From NCBI GenBank assembly GCA_029465975.1, contig CM055741.1:5959223-6023222 (forward strand): 64,000 nucleotides of DNA, read 5' to 3'. This document shows, one piece after another, positions 26,790-37,650 of the stretch. Numbering within the stretch: the stretch's first letter is position 1; each line of letters starts with the position of its first letter. The translations under genes and the position numbers were made by a program. Source of the DNA: Dallia pectoralis (lineage: Eukaryota > Chordata > Actinopteri > Esociformes > Umbridae). The notes under the pieces are model-generated. The model was not told the origin of the DNA and ran no database searches. It worked only from the letters and a program-made list of their open reading frames with translations.

Positions 26790-27760
26790 GGGAGAGAGAC
26801 AGAGAAAATTTAAAACTAAACGACAAAGCAAACGGAGATAAAGAATGTTAAGCGTAAGCTGTTTTCTTCACATCTGGACCCAGAGGGTTCTTATACCAAC
26901 AACAACACATTTGTTGCATTCATGCCGTCACAACCCAAGAGACTGACAAGCGACAATAAACAGACTTGTAGATGACAGGCTTCCTATTGAGAACGGTGAT
27001 CCAAGGCAGATTTGTCTGCCCACAGAGGACAAGCTGTGATGAATCCCCTCAGAGACAGTTTCAGACAAGACTGCAACTTCGCCAACTCTGTTAGAACCAC
27101 GGGAGGATTCTGGGAAACGTTCTACTCCAAAGAAAAAGATTACCTGCGAAATGATAGCCTCCGGAAATGCCCACCCGGCATTACAATCGATGTCCTGTTA
27201 ACTGTTGGTTATCACTGTTGCCACCTGAGTATTATCTGTCCGTGTCATCGTGGATTTAATAAGTGTCGACACGTGGTCGATAATATATGGCAACGAACGC
27301 GGTCGCCAATGTCTTCAGAATTATACTCAATTGAATTGAGAATTGAAGAGAAGGAAAATGCCAAACGTTACACTGAATAGAGCTGATTCATGGTGAAACA
27401 AACAGATGGACAGTGTGGGAGAAAAAAAGACACGGCAACACACAGAATGAGAAAGATATGGACAATAAAATAGACCAGAAAGTAGAGATATTGAAATATT
27501 GAGTGAGAGAGTTACAGAGACATAGTAGGGAGAGGTGGTAGAAGATGAAGGAAGGATTGAAGAGAAAGAAAATAAACTAAGAGGGCTCATGACAGAAGGA
27601 GTGACAGAGGGAGAACGGAGGAGGGATAGGAGGAGAGAGGAGTGGTGGATGAAGGAAAGAGGTAGGAGAAATGTTAGAGGGAGGCGAGAGGTAAAGGAAT
27701 AAGGTAATCGAATGTTGTCTGAGAATATAGTTGCTGACCTAAAGCATTCGACATTTTCCA
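26790..27760. other. No gene recognised
   Basis: Unique-looking sequence followed by a purine-rich stretch (27400-27690). There are no coding motifs I can name. Confidence 0.5.
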
Positions 27761-27762
27761 TC

Positions 27763-28050
27763 CCACAGAATGTAATCCCACAGAATGTAATCCCACAGAA
27801 TGTAATCCCAGAGACTGTAACCCCACTGTATGTAATCCCACAGAATTTAATCCCAGAGACTGTAACCCCACTGAATGTAATCCCATAGAATGTAATCCCA
27901 GAGACTGTAACCCCACTGAATGTAATCCCAGAGACTGTAACCCCACTGAATGTAATCCCACAGAATGTAATCCCAGAGACTGTTTCCGCACTGAATGTAA
28001 TCCCACTGAATGTAATCCCACAGAATGTAATCCCACAGAATGTAATCACC
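27763..28050. repeat. 15-bp minisatellite (TGTAATCCCACAGAA)
   Basis: About 19 units alternate CACAGAATGTAATCC, AGAGACTGTAACCCC and ACTGAATGTAATCCC, a 15/30/45-bp higher-order pattern. Confidence 0.92.
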
Positions 28051-28104
28051 CCTGTTTCCAGAAATGCCTACACTGGATGAGGAGCGACATCCCTACAAGT
28101 GCTT

Positions 28105-28205
28105 GTAACTGAATGAATTGAACTCCTCTTGAATTGAACTCCTCTTGAATTGAACTCCTCTTGAATTGAACTCCTCTTGAATTGAACTCCACTTGAATTG
28201 AACTT
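28105..28205. repeat. 16-bp repeat (GAATTGAACTCCTCTT)
   Basis: Six near-identical tandem copies. Confidence 0.92.
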
Positions 28206-28798
28206 CTCTTATCTTGGATTATACTGATTCTGTGGTGATTTCCACAACACCATCCGTCTCCTTTGAGATGACGTTCAAAATTCCTTAATCCTCTTCAAAA
28301 CTTAGGGTTTATTAGTTAAAACTATAGATGTTTTAATATTGTTGTTGTTGTCTCTTTTGTCGTTTATTGTAGCTAATTTGTACTTGCTCTGGCAAATGTT
28401 TCCTGCCTGAAGAACTATGGAAATAAAATGAAAGAGGGATATCTAGTGGAATGGGAGAGAGAAGTAGAGAGTCCAGGTGAAAGTGACCAGCTAGTAGGAT
28501 TCGTTTCAGCTAGACTCTACTGCTCCATCCTCGCCCAATCCTCCTCCTCTATTCCCTGCTTCTCCTCATCAATCTCATTCTTCACTCAACTGGAGGTCCA
28601 TTTGCTGACTTGCCTCTCCTCAGCAAACAATACTAAATCCCACAAGATCCTCACTACGTACCAAGATCTGGCAGATTGTACACAGACGAGCTCCTTCAGA
28701 GGGCTGACAATAGACCGAAAGACGGATAAAGTGACAGCGAGAGGGAGGAGTGAGAAAATAAGAAAAAGCGAGAAAGAACGGTACTGCCTGTGACCTGG
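28206..28798. other. No gene recognised
   Basis: AT-rich then mixed sequence. The open frame at 28428-28793 has no recognisable domain. Confidence 0.5.
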
Positions 28799-29010
28799 TA
28801 GAACAGGGCTAGGTTTAGGGCTAGGTGCATGTTTAGGTCTAGGTTTATAGCTAGATGTAGGTTTAGAGATATGTTTAGGGCTATATTAAGGATTAGGGCT
28901 AGGTTTAGGGCTAGGTTTAGGACTAGGTTTAGGACTAGGTTGTGGGCAAGGTTTAGGGCTAGGTTTTGGTTTAGGGGGAAGGTTTAGGGCTCGGTTTAGT
29001 GCTTGGTTGA
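28799..29010. repeat. 12-bp GGTTTAGGGCTA repeat
   Basis: About 17 degenerate units of GGGCTAGGTTTA. It includes TTTAGGG strings but is not a canonical TTAGGG telomere array. Confidence 0.85.
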
Positions 29011-29634
29011 TGTTAGGGGGGAATGTGTGCTTGAATGAGGCAGAGTATGTACTATCTACACAGATTTATCTTTTCGACTTCTCCCTCCCCTCTCCCATTA
29101 CACAGAACATAACCCTTATGACAACAGTGGCTAGTCCCGCTGCTGAAATGTTAATGACTCTTTATAGAAGGATATAAATAGACCAGGAGGCTTCCTAAAG
29201 TGGCTCCCCTACTTCCATCCCTCCCTCCATACTTTACCGGACAGACGTGTGAGAGTGTGTGTGAGAGTGTGTGTGTGTGAATGTGTTTGTCCTTGTTTTA
29301 CTAAATCTACACATGGATAGTAAGAGTCGCAGGGTCATTCTGCTGGCACCAACTAAGAAAATGCCTATTTTAAGATACATGTTTGTAGTTAAATAATTGT
29401 GGTTAAAGGTTAGGTTCAGGGTCAAGGGACAAGGTTATTGGGAATAATGTTTTGGGTCAATAAAATGCAAAGTTGATGTTGTATGTGTGTGAGAGTGTGA
29501 GTGTGCGCACGTGAGCATGTTTGTCTAGCGTGTGTGTGTGTCTGTGTGTCTGTCTGTGTGTGTGTGTGTGTGTGTGTCTGTCTGTCTTTGTGTGTGTTTG
29601 TCTGTGTGTATGTGTCTGTGTGTGTCTGTCTGTC

Positions 29635-29668
<34 letters not shown>

Positions 29669-30145
29669 TGTCTGTGTGTGTGTCTGTGTGTGTGTTAGTG
29701 CCGGTCCACCAGCCACTAAATCTATTGAAGGCAGTGCAGGCTGTTAACCCCTAAGTGACTGTGTCTCTCCCAGACTGTATCCTCATCTCTGGGACTTGAG
29801 CGTGTGCGTGTGCGTGTGCGTGTGTGTGTGTTGCTGTACATGATGGGTTTATTAAATACACATCGTATCTTAATGCATTACACCATAGGTAGATGTAACT
29901 GTATATCTGTTAAAATATGCATGAAGCACATTTTTTCTGGTTTTGTGTCTCGCTGGAGGCCCTGCTTATCGAGACCCCAGAGACTTTGGTGTGTTGTGTA
30001 CTGTCTGCTGTGTTGTATCACGAGGACTGTGTAGATGCTTTTAACGATCGGCATGTTGGGTTCAGACGGCCAGGGAAGCTGGAGGCTGAAGGGCATTCAT
30101 AACTCGTCACTGTGCCGGTCTGGAGGTTAATGCTAATGTGCTAAT
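29011..30145. other. No gene recognised; TG/TCTG microsatellites
   Basis: TG-rich tracts lie at 29246-29290, 29482-29700 (TG mixed with TCTG) and 29800-29832. There is no exon I can support. Confidence 0.6.
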
Positions 30146-30149
30146 CATA

Positions 30150-30835
30150 GAATGAATGATCCATGTTGTCAACCTGTAGCCCTCCATGTTGTCAACCTGT
30201 AGCCCTCCATGTTGTCAACCTGTAGCCCTCCATGTTGTCAACCTGTAGCCCTCCACGTTGTCAACCTGTAGCCCTCCACGTTGTCAACCTGTAGCCCTCC
30301 ACGTTGTCAACCTGTAGCGCTCCACGTTGTCAACCTGTAGCCCTCCACGTTGTCAACCTGTAGCCCTCCACGTTGTCAACCTGTAGCCCTCCATTTTGTC
30401 AACCTGTAGCCCTCCATGTTGTCAACCTGTAGCCCTCCACGTTGTCATACTGTAGCCCTCCACGTTGTCAACCTGTAGCCCTCCATGTTGTCAACCTGTA
30501 GCCCTCCATGTTGTCAACCTGTAGCCCTCCATGTTGTCAACCTGTAGCCCTCCATGTTGTCAACCTGTAGCCCTCCATGTTGTCAACCTGTAGCCCTCCA
30601 TGTTGTCAACCTGTAGCCCTCCATGTTGTCAACCTGTAGCCCTCCATGTTGGCAACCTGTAGCCCTCCATGTTGGCAACCTGTAGCCCTCCATGTTGTCA
30701 ACCTGTAGCCCTCCATGTTGTCAACCTGTAGCCCTCCACGTTGTCAACCTGTAGCCCTCCACGTTGTCAACCTGTAGCCCCCCATGTTGTCAACCTGTAG
30801 CCCTCCATGTTGTCAACCTCTAGCCCTCCACGTTG
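30150..30835. repeat. 23-bp minisatellite, about 29 copies
   Basis: The unit CCCTCCATGTTGTCAACCTG plus TAG is very regular, with most variation being CATG versus CACG (a CpG-decay site) and rare single changes. There are no spacers between units. Confidence 0.96.
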
Positions 30836-32465
30836 TTAAAGCTTCCATATTGGATGGGCTGTTACGAGACACTGTATCCGCACACTGTTTATGTCACTAT
30901 AACACCAGCGTGGAATTGGATTTTTAAATTCAATGTTTGTTTTGCAAACTAATTACAAAGCCGAAATGACTCAAATAGCATCGAACCCCAGAGGGGTTTC
31001 TGAACGAGGCCGACAGTTACTGATGGATTAACACCATCGTAGTTCCTGCACTTCACTAACTTGAATGACAAGGTTAAAAGAAAGAAGCACACATAATAAA
31101 TCTATTGCACAAGAGAATGGCCACCTCAAGTTACATAAATCTTTCAACTTGTACCGTACATGTATTTAGAATACTAGGATGCAGAAAAGTCCATAAAAAA
31201 TCCCAGTTAGTGAGTGTACACCGCCTTGAGATAAACAGAGGCTTAACTTTCTCTCTGCTTTCCTCAACATCTTCCTCCAGCGTTCCACACCTTAACATCG
31301 GTCTGTGTCGGCTAAACCCAGTGAGTTTAAATCCTATCCTCCGTCTACCTCCGTCTGACAGAACTTGCCTCCGAGGGGCAGAATTACAAGCAGACCAAAT
31401 TGAGCTGAAACGAATGTACTGGCAACACATATTTCAATTGAAGTTCATGATGTCATTACTAGTGTCGCTGCATTTGTGCAGCCTGCGATATCACAGCGTT
31501 TCATGGAGGTAAGCACGGTTGAATAAAGAAGCGCTTCCCCTGAACCAAGCATTTTTGGGGCCCACTTTAGCTTCCGGTCCCCAAATCTACACATACATCT
31601 GGATCGCAGACACGCCAAAGGCATTATGAGTTGATGGAATAATAATAATATAATTAATCACTATCCCATTACTCATTGAAGGAAATCTAGTTAAAGAAGC
31701 CAACGTTTCAAACAACTTACTTTTTTTAAAACCTCTGTTTAATCTTTTTACAGTTTGTTTGTTAATTTGTATTTAGCAGTGCCAGAGAGGAGGTGAGTGA
31801 AGCGATGCTGAAAAGCAGAGATAAGACGGACAGCTGTAGATTGTCAGACAGAGATAGTAAAACACGAAGGAGAAAAGAGAACAAGAGCCAGGTAAGCTGA
31901 ACTCACCTGAGGACTCTGAAGAAAGGAACAAGAGAACAGGAAAATAATGGAGAAAAGAGAGAGACAGGAAAGAGAGGAACAAATAGACGATAGAGAAACA
32001 AAGAGAGAGGAAGGAGAGAAACAGAGCGAGAGAAGAACAAGAGGAACAGCGAGAGAGAAAAGTGTGGCAGGAGAAAGAAGGGGTAAGGCAATAGCGTCAG
32101 TGACAGACCGTGGGCTGGAACACACTGAGGTGAATTCACTTCTCTACAACTCATGGGTCGTGACTACACAAAAATACACACACACACATTTTACCTGTGT
32201 GTGTACCTCTGTGACCCCTCAAGCAGAGTGACTCAACCAAGCACAGCACAATACCCCCCCTCTCACACACACAGACACACACACAGATACAACAGAGAGA
32301 CAGATACGAACATACACACACACACACACACACAGCCGGAGACAGATACATACTTCTACGCTGCCCCACATACGCAACAAACTGTGATGCACTGTGTGTT
32401 CTGACACCTTTCTATCAGAACCAGCATTAACGCCAAACCTTTGAGCGGTAGTGTGTATATATATA
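30836..32465. other. No gene recognised
   Basis: Mixed sequence with a purine-rich patch (31850-32090) and CA tracts (32165-32345). Open frames at 31105-31512 and elsewhere lack homology I can see. Confidence 0.55.
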
Positions 32466-33166
32466 TGTAATTGATTTTATTATAACTTTTCATGTGACCA
32501 CAGGACACGGTTCCAGTAATCCAAGTCCTTATTCTGCTTGTCTTCAGCAAACTGTTTGCAGGCTTTCTTGTGCATCATCTTTAGAAGAGGCTTCCTTCTG
32601 GGACGACAGCCATGCAGACCAATTTGATGCAGTGTGTGGCGTATAGTCTGAGCACTGACAGGTTGACCCCCCAACCCTTCAACCTTTGCTGGCAAACTTT
32701 AATATGTCTATTTCCCAAAGACAATCACTGGATATGATGCTGAGCACACTCAACTTCTTTGGCCGTCCATGGAGAGGCCTGTTCTGAGTGGAACCTGTCC
32801 TGTTAAATCGCAGTATGGTCTTGGCCACCGCGCTGCAGCTCAGTTTCAGGGTCTTGGCAATCTTCATATAGCCTAGGCCATCTTTATGTAAAGGAACAAA
32901 TCTTTTTTTAGATCCTCAGAGAGTTCTTTGCCATGAGGTGCCATGTTGAACTTCCAGTGACCAGTATGAGAGCGATAACACCAAATTTAACACACCTGCT
33001 CCTAATTCACACGACACCAGGGAGGGAAAATGGCTAATTGGGACCAATTTGGATATTTTCACTTAGGGGTGTACTCACTTTTGTTTCCTGCGGTTCAGAC
33101 ATTAATGGCAGTGTGTTGAGTTATTTTGAGGGGACAGCAAATGTACACTGTTATACAAGCTGTACA
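32466..33166 (-). mobile_element. Tc1-like transposon, truncated; part left of LTR insertion
   Basis: The minus strand encodes the amino-terminal part of a Tc1/mariner transposase. The motif GGGGTGTACTCACTTTTGT at 33066-33084 recurs in the same orientation at 38062-38080, which fits the inner and outer direct repeats of an IR/DR Tc1 end. The other terminal repeat and the DDE catalytic half are missing, so the element was truncated near 32470. It is interrupted at 33171 by the LTR element and resumes at 38018. Confidence 0.85.
32480..32944 (-). pseudogene. Tc1-like transposase N-terminal remnant
   Basis: It starts MAPHGKELSEDL at 32944, followed by the helix-turn-helix segment MKIAKTLKLSCSAVAKTILR (from 32867), the RPKKLS hook and, further on, ACKQFAEDKQNKDLDYW and RVLWSHEKL. 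The reading frame shifts at least twice (in the A-run near 32912 and between 32760 and 32695). The first catalytic aspartate, normally in a LWSDE context, is changed to histidine, and the rest of the DDE domain is absent. It is non-functional. Confidence 0.88.
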
Positions 33167-33171
33167 CTCAC
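33167..33171. other. 5-bp target-site duplication (left), CTCAC
   Basis: CTCAC directly precedes the 5' LTR. The same CTCAC follows the 3' LTR at 38013-38017. Removing the element and one copy rejoins TACACTCACTACTTTACATT, a continuous Tc1-like end sequence. Confidence 0.92.
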
Positions 33172-33611
33172 TGTAAGGGACAGAGCCCTGTCCTCGCACT
33201 CCATGGTGGTGATGACACCTCCCCCGCATCCGGAGAGAGGGAAAATTAGGGACTTGTTCGTTCACCTGTGTTTTTGTCCGCACCTGTGTTGTGTTTGCTC
33301 GTTAGTCCCTGTACTTAGTTCTGTCGTTTCCTGTCTTTCAGTGTCGGTCATTGTTAAGGTATGTTTCTCTTGTTTTGCGTTTGCTGGTCCTGTTATGTAT
33401 TGCGTGATTATTCTGGTGTTCTGTGTTTAGTATGTTCTGTCGCACTAAGGGGAGGTTTTGTTAATTATGTTGTTCTTCTGTGTTTTTGTTAAGTGTTAAG
33501 GATTGTCTTTGTATGAAGCTACCCGTTCCTGTTTTGGGAGAATTAAACCCTGTTATTGCAAAGCACTCTGCGTTTGTGTCCTCAACCTGCTCGAAAGCCT
33601 CAATCCTGACA
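33172..33611 (+). repeat. 5' LTR (440 bp)
   Basis: TG...CA termini. A TCAGT initiator-like motif at 33339-33343 immediately precedes or overlaps GTCGGTCATT (33343-33352), the presumed 5' end of the transcript, so U3 is about 33172-33340. ATTAAA at 33542-33547 is a possible polyadenylation signal. No TATA box is evident. Confidence 0.93.
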
Positions 33612-33612
33612 G

Positions 33613-33622
33613 AATGACCGAC
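33613..33622 (+). other. Putative self-priming primer-binding site
   Basis: AATGACCGAC starts two bases after the LTR end and is perfectly complementary over 10 nt to 33343-33352 in the LTR. In Tf1-type elements the 5' end of the RNA folds onto such a site and is cleaved to prime minus-strand synthesis. The site also contains the ATG of the element's ORF. Confidence 0.75.
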
Positions 33623-34606
33623 CCAAAAGAGAGGACACAGCAGGGTGCAGTATCGTGGGCCAGCCTACGGCTCGAAAACCCCGACGAGGGGTTAATGCAC
33701 GGGCTCTACATAGAGCCCTATGAAGCAGAGGACTCCGAGCCAGAGGACGAGTCCGAGGATGAGGAGTACCTGGAGGGGGAGTTCCGGTGGGATCCCTTCA
33801 CCCTCCAGCTGATTCCCGTCTCAACCTCCACGTTTCTGTCCCCCACCTCACCACCCATGGCTGCTGCCCCGCAGCATGAGATGGCTGCCGCCCCGCAGCT
33901 CGAGATGGCTGCCGCCCCGCAGCATGAGATGGCTGCCGCCCCGCAGCATGAGATGGCTGCCGCCCCGCAGCATGAGATGGCTGCCGCCCCGCAGCATGAG
34001 ATGGCTGCCGCCCCGCAGCATGAGATGGCTGCCGCCCCGCAGCATGAGATGGCTGCCGCCCCGCAGCATGAGATGGCTGCCGCCCCGCAGCATGAGATGG
34101 CTGCCGCCCCGCCGCTCGAAACGGGCCCCTATGAACCGGTCTATCCGGTGTCCTCCAGGCCAACGCCACCGTCGGCTACCTCCCCGGCCTTGGAGAGGGC
34201 TCTACGGGAGGATCTGGAGGTGTTTGTCGACTTTCTGGCCTGGGTCCAGGAGGTGGCGGTGATGGACGATGAGAGGAGATGGTGGCATCAGGAGTTCTTC
34301 GTGTGGAGGAAGGGACAGGAAGATCTCTGCCCTGAGCTCCTGGACTACCTGAGGGCACAGCTTCTCCGCCGTGCACCACACCTTCGGCCAGTCACTGAGC
34401 TCCCTCCAGTTTCCCTGCCCGAGCCAGTCCCCGTGCCCTTGCCTGAGCCAGTCCCCGTGCCCTTGCCTGAGCCAGTCCCCGTGCCCTTGCCTGAGCCAGT
34501 CCCCGTGCCCTTGCCTGAGCCAGTCCCCGTGCCCTTGCCTGAGCCAGTCCCCGTGCCCTTGCCTGAGCCAGTCCCGTGCCCTTGCAGTCCCCGTGCCCTT
34601 GCCTGA
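33614..34606 (+). CDS. Element ORF, 5' segment: acidic, repeat-containing protein of unknown function
   Basis: It starts MTDPKERTQQ at 33614, the first ATG after the LTR. An upstream in-frame start would lie in the LTR. Residues about 25-60 are strongly acidic (ESEDEEYLEGEF). Residues about 80-170 are ten or so copies of MAAAPQHE. A non-repeated segment of about 80 residues follows, rich in W, E and R (VFVDFLAWVQEV, RRWWHQEFFVWRK, LDYLRAQLLRRAP). Then PEPVPVPL repeats begin. The frame is lost at about 34573 by an irregular repeat unit, ending in a stop at 34606. I recognise no gag, zinc-knuckle or polymerase motif. The W-rich segment could be a divergent structural domain or a captured host fragment. 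Confidence 0.6.
   Translation: MTDPKERTQQGAVSWASLRLENPDEGLMHGLYIEPYEAEDSEPEDESEDEEYLEGEFRWDPFTLQLIPVSTSTFLSPTSPPMAAAPQHEMAAAPQLEMAAAPQHEMAAAPQHEMAAAPQHEMAAAPQHEMAAAPQHEMAAAPQHEMAAAPQHEMAAAPQHEMAAAPPLETGPYEPVYPVSSRPTPPSATSPALERALREDLEVFVDFLAWVQEVAVMDDERRWWHQEFFVWRKGQEDLCPELLDYLRAQLLRRAPHLRPVTELPPVSLPEPVPVPLPEPVPVPLPEPVPVPLPEPVPVPLPEPVPVPLPEPVPVPLPEPVPCPCSPRALA
33855..34113 (+). repeat. 24-bp coding repeat (MAAAPQHE), about 10-11 copies
   Basis: The unit ATGGCTGCCGCCCCGCAGCA plus TGAG is nearly perfect, with CTCGAG variants at the second and the last copy. Confidence 0.95.
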
Positions 34607-35925
34607 GCCAGTCCCCGTGCCCTTGCCTGAGCCAGTCCCCGTGCCCTTGCCTGAGCCAGTCCCCGTGCCCTTGCCTGAGCCAGTCCCCGTGCCCTTGCCT
34701 GAGCCAGTCCCCGTGCCCTTGCCTGAGCCAGTCCCCGTGCCCTTGCCTGAGCCAGTCCCCGTGCCCTTGCCTGAGCCAGTCCCCGTGCCCCCCGTTGCCT
34801 GAGCCAGTCCCCGTGCCCTTGCCTGAGCCAGTCCCCGTGCCCTTGCCTGAGCCAGTCCCCGTGCCCTTGCCTGAGCCAGTCCCCGTGCCCTTGCCTGAGC
34901 CAGTCCCCGTGCCCTTGCCTGAGCCAGTCCCCGTGCCCTTGCCTGAGCCAGTCCCCGTGCCCTTGCCTGAGCCAGTCCCCGTGCCCTTGCCTGAGCCAGT
35001 CCCCGTGCCCTTGCCTGAGCCAGTCCCCGTGCCCTTGCCTGAGCCAGTCCCCGTGCCCTTGCCTGAGCCAGTCCCCGTGCCCTTGCCTGAGCCAGTCCCC
35101 GTGCCCTTGCCTGAGCCAGTCCCCGTGCCCTTGCCTGAGCCAGTCCCCGTGCCCTTGCCTGAGCCAGTCCCCGTGCCCTTGCCTGAGCCAGTCCCCGTGC
35201 CCTTGCCTGAGCCAGTCCCCGTGCCCTTGCCTGAGCCAGTCCCCGTGCCCTTGCCTGAGCCAGTCCCCGTGCCCTTGCCTGAGCCAGTCCCCGTGCCCTT
35301 GCCTGAGCCAGTCCCCGTGCCCTTGCCTGAGCCAGTCCCCGTGCCCTTGCCTGAGCCAGTCCCCGTGCCCTTGCCTGAGCCAGTCCCCGTGCCCTTGCCT
35401 GAGCCAGTCCCCGTGCCCTTGCCTGAGCCAGTCCCCGTGCCCTTGCCTGAGCCAGTCCCCGTGCCCTTGCCTGAGCCAGTCCCCGTGCCCTTGCCTGAGC
35501 CAGTCCCCGTGCCCTTGCCTGAGCCAGTCCCCGTGCCCTTGCCTGAGCCAGTCCCCGTGCCCTTGCCTGAGCCAGTCCCCGTGCCCTTGCCTGAGCCAGT
35601 CCCCGTGCCCTTGCCTGAGCCAGTCCCCGTGCCCTTGCCTGAGCCAGTCCCCGTGCCCTTGCCTGAGCCAGTCCCCGTGCCCTTGCCTGAGCCAGTCCCC
35701 GTGCCCTTGCCTGAGCCAGTCCCCGTGCCCTTGCCTGAGCCAGTCCCCGTGCCCTTGCCTGAGCCAGTCCCCGTGCCCTTGCCTGAGCCAGTCCCCGTGC
35801 CCTTGCCTGAGCCAGTCCCCGTGCCCTTGCCTGAGCCAGTCCCCGTGCCCTTGCCTGAGCCAGTCCCCGTGCCCTTGCCTGAGCCAGTCCCCGTGTCCTT
35901 GCCTGAGCCAGTCCCCCTGCCTAAG
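34420..35925 (+). repeat. 24-bp coding array (PEPVPVPL), about 62 copies
   Basis: The unit GTGCCCTTGCCTGAGCCAGT plus CCCC is almost perfectly conserved. It is broken by an irregular unit near 34573-34590 and an enlarged CCCCCCGTTG unit near 34789-34800, each of which shifts the frame. Between these and beyond, the same octapeptide is read in successive frames. Confidence 0.96.
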
Positions 35926-37650
35926 CCAGTTTCCCAGTCTGAGCCTGTCCCCGTTTCCCAGTCTGCGCCTGTCCCCGTTTCCCAGTCTGCGCCTGTCCCC
36001 GTTTCCCAGTCTGACCCTGTCCCCGTTTCCCAGTCTGACCCTGTCCCCGTTTCCCAGTCTGACCCTGTCCCCGTTTCCCAGTCTGACCCTGTCCCCGTCT
36101 CTGAGCCTGTCCCCGTCTCTGAGCCTGTCCCCGTCTCTGAGCCTGTCCCCGTCTCTGAGCCTGTCCCCGTCTCTGAGCCTGTCCCCGTCTCTGAGCCTGT
36201 CCCCGTCTCTGAGCCTGTCCCCGTGTCTGTCCCAGTCCCCGTGTCTGTCCCAGTCCCCGTGTCTGTCCCAGTCCCCGAGCTCACTCCAGCCCCCGAGCTC
36301 ACTCCAGACCCAGAGCTCACTCCAGACCCAGAGCTCACTCCAGACCCAGAGCTCACTCCAGACCCAGAGCTCACTCCAGACCCAGAGCTCACTCCTGTCC
36401 CCCTGCCTGACTCCAGTCCTGTCCCCCTGCCTGACTCCAGTCCTGGCCCCCTGCCTGACTCCAGTCCTGGCCCCCTGCCTGACTCCAGTCCTGGCCCCCT
36501 GCCTGACTCCAGTCCTGTCCCCCTGCCTGACTCCAGTCCTGTCCCCCTGCCTGACTCCAGTCCTGTCCCCCTGCCTGACTCCAGTCCTGTCCCCCTGCCT
36601 GACTCCAGTCCGGTCCCCCTGCCTGACTCCAGTCCGGTCCCCCTGCCTGACTCCAGTCCGGTCCCCCTGCCTGACTCCAGTCCGGTCCCCCGTCCTGTCT
36701 TCGAGCCCCGTCCAATGCCCGAGGCCGTCATCCTGGCCGAGCCAGTTCTCGGGCCAAGGACTGTTGCCGGGCCAAGGACTGTTGTCGGGCCAAAGCCGGT
36801 TCCCCGGCCTCCTGAACCGTGTCCTCCGGCACGGCCTCCTGAACCGTGTCCTCCGGCACGGCCTCCTGAACCGTGTCCTCCGGCACGGCCTCCTGAACCG
36901 TGTCCTCCGGCACGGCCTCCTGAACCGTGTCCTCCGGCACGGCCTCCTGAACCGTGTCCTCCGGCACGGCCTCCTGAACCGTGTCCTCCGGCACGGCCTC
37001 CTGAACCGTGTCCTCCGGCACGGCCTCCTGACCCGTCTCTGCCTGGTCGACCTCTAGACCTGCACCCTCCTGTCCGACCTCCAGATCTGCTCCCGCCGGG
37101 TAGACCTCCAGACACGCTCCCGCCGGGTAGACCTCCAGACACGCTCCCGCCGGGTAGACCTCCAGAGACGCTTCCGCCGGGTCGACCTCCTGACCCTCAT
37201 CCGCCGGGTCGACCTCCTGACCTGTCTCCTGACCTGCATCCGCCGGGTCGATCTCCAGATCCGCTTCCGCCGGGTAGACCTCCTGACCCGCTCCCACCGG
37301 GCAGACCACCTGACCCGCTCCCGCCGGGTAGAACCCATGACCCGTCTCTACCTGTCCGGCCTCCAGACCTGCTCCCGCCCGGTCGACCACCTGACCCGTC
37401 TCCGCCTGTCCGGTCTCCTGACTGGCATCCACCAGACCGGGCGGCCTCCTGGTCTGTCAGCCTCTGTCCTGCCCGAGACCCGTCTCTCCGTCCTGCCCAT
37501 GTCCAACTCTTGGATTATATCTGCTCTTGTGTTTTGGGCGCTTCAGGAGCCGCGCCCCTTGGTGGGGGATTCTGTAAGGGACAGAGCCCTGTCCTCGCAC
37601 TCCATGGTGGTGATGACACCTCCCCCGCATCCGGAGAGAGGGAAAATTAG
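34797..37650 (+). CDS. Element ORF, 3' segment: proline-rich repeat protein (frame-shifted continuation)
   Basis: Beyond the second frame shift, one frame stays open for about 950 codons. It passes through PEPVPVPL, then PVSQSDPV, PVSEPV, PELTPD, LPDSSPVP, RPPEPCPPA and degenerate PPGRPPDPLP blocks, and ends at a stop in the 3' LTR at about 37650. That every block is in phase and stop-free argues that the protein was translated before the two shifts, or that the shifts are assembly errors. The composition is mostly P, with V, E and L, then R and D, suggesting a disordered protein. There is no domain I recognise. Confidence 0.5.
35930..37190 (+). repeat. Successive short coding arrays (18-27-bp units)
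   Basis: Five neighbouring blocks, each with its own unit: 24 bp (GTTTCCCAGTCTGACCCTGT plus CCCC), 18 bp (GTCTCTGAGCCTGTCCCC), 18 bp (GAGCTCACTCCAGACCCA), 24 bp (CTGCCTGACTCCAGTCCTGT plus CCCC) and 27 bp (GGCCTCCTGAACCGTGTCCT plus CCGGCAC). All unit lengths are multiples of three, as expected if the reading frame has been under constraint. Confidence 0.93.
37556..37572 (+). other. Putative polypurine tract next to 3' LTR
   Basis: The last internal bases are CCTTGGTGGGGGATTC, directly before TGTAAGGG of the 3' LTR. The GGTGGGGGAT core is purine-rich and is placed where plus-strand priming occurs in LTR elements. It is short and imperfect. Confidence 0.5.

Noticed and set aside
28799..29010. 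Interstitial telomere-like sequence (TTTAGGG strings)
   Set aside because: The period is 12 bp (GGGCTAGGTTTA), not TTAGGG, so it is an ordinary degenerate minisatellite.
30150..30835. Regular 23-bp repeats that could be mistaken for a CRISPR array
   Set aside because: There are no variable spacers between units, and the genome is eukaryotic. It is a minisatellite.
32392..32944. An active Tc1 transposase
   Set aside because: Frame shifts, loss of the first catalytic aspartate and absence of the rest of the DDE domain show it is dead.
34392..37142. A 916-codon open frame on the minus strand of the LTR element (Gly/Thr/Ser repeats)
   Set aside because: It is the antisense of the proline-rich arrays. 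It stays open only because the units are multiples of three, and it has no domain or independent start context.
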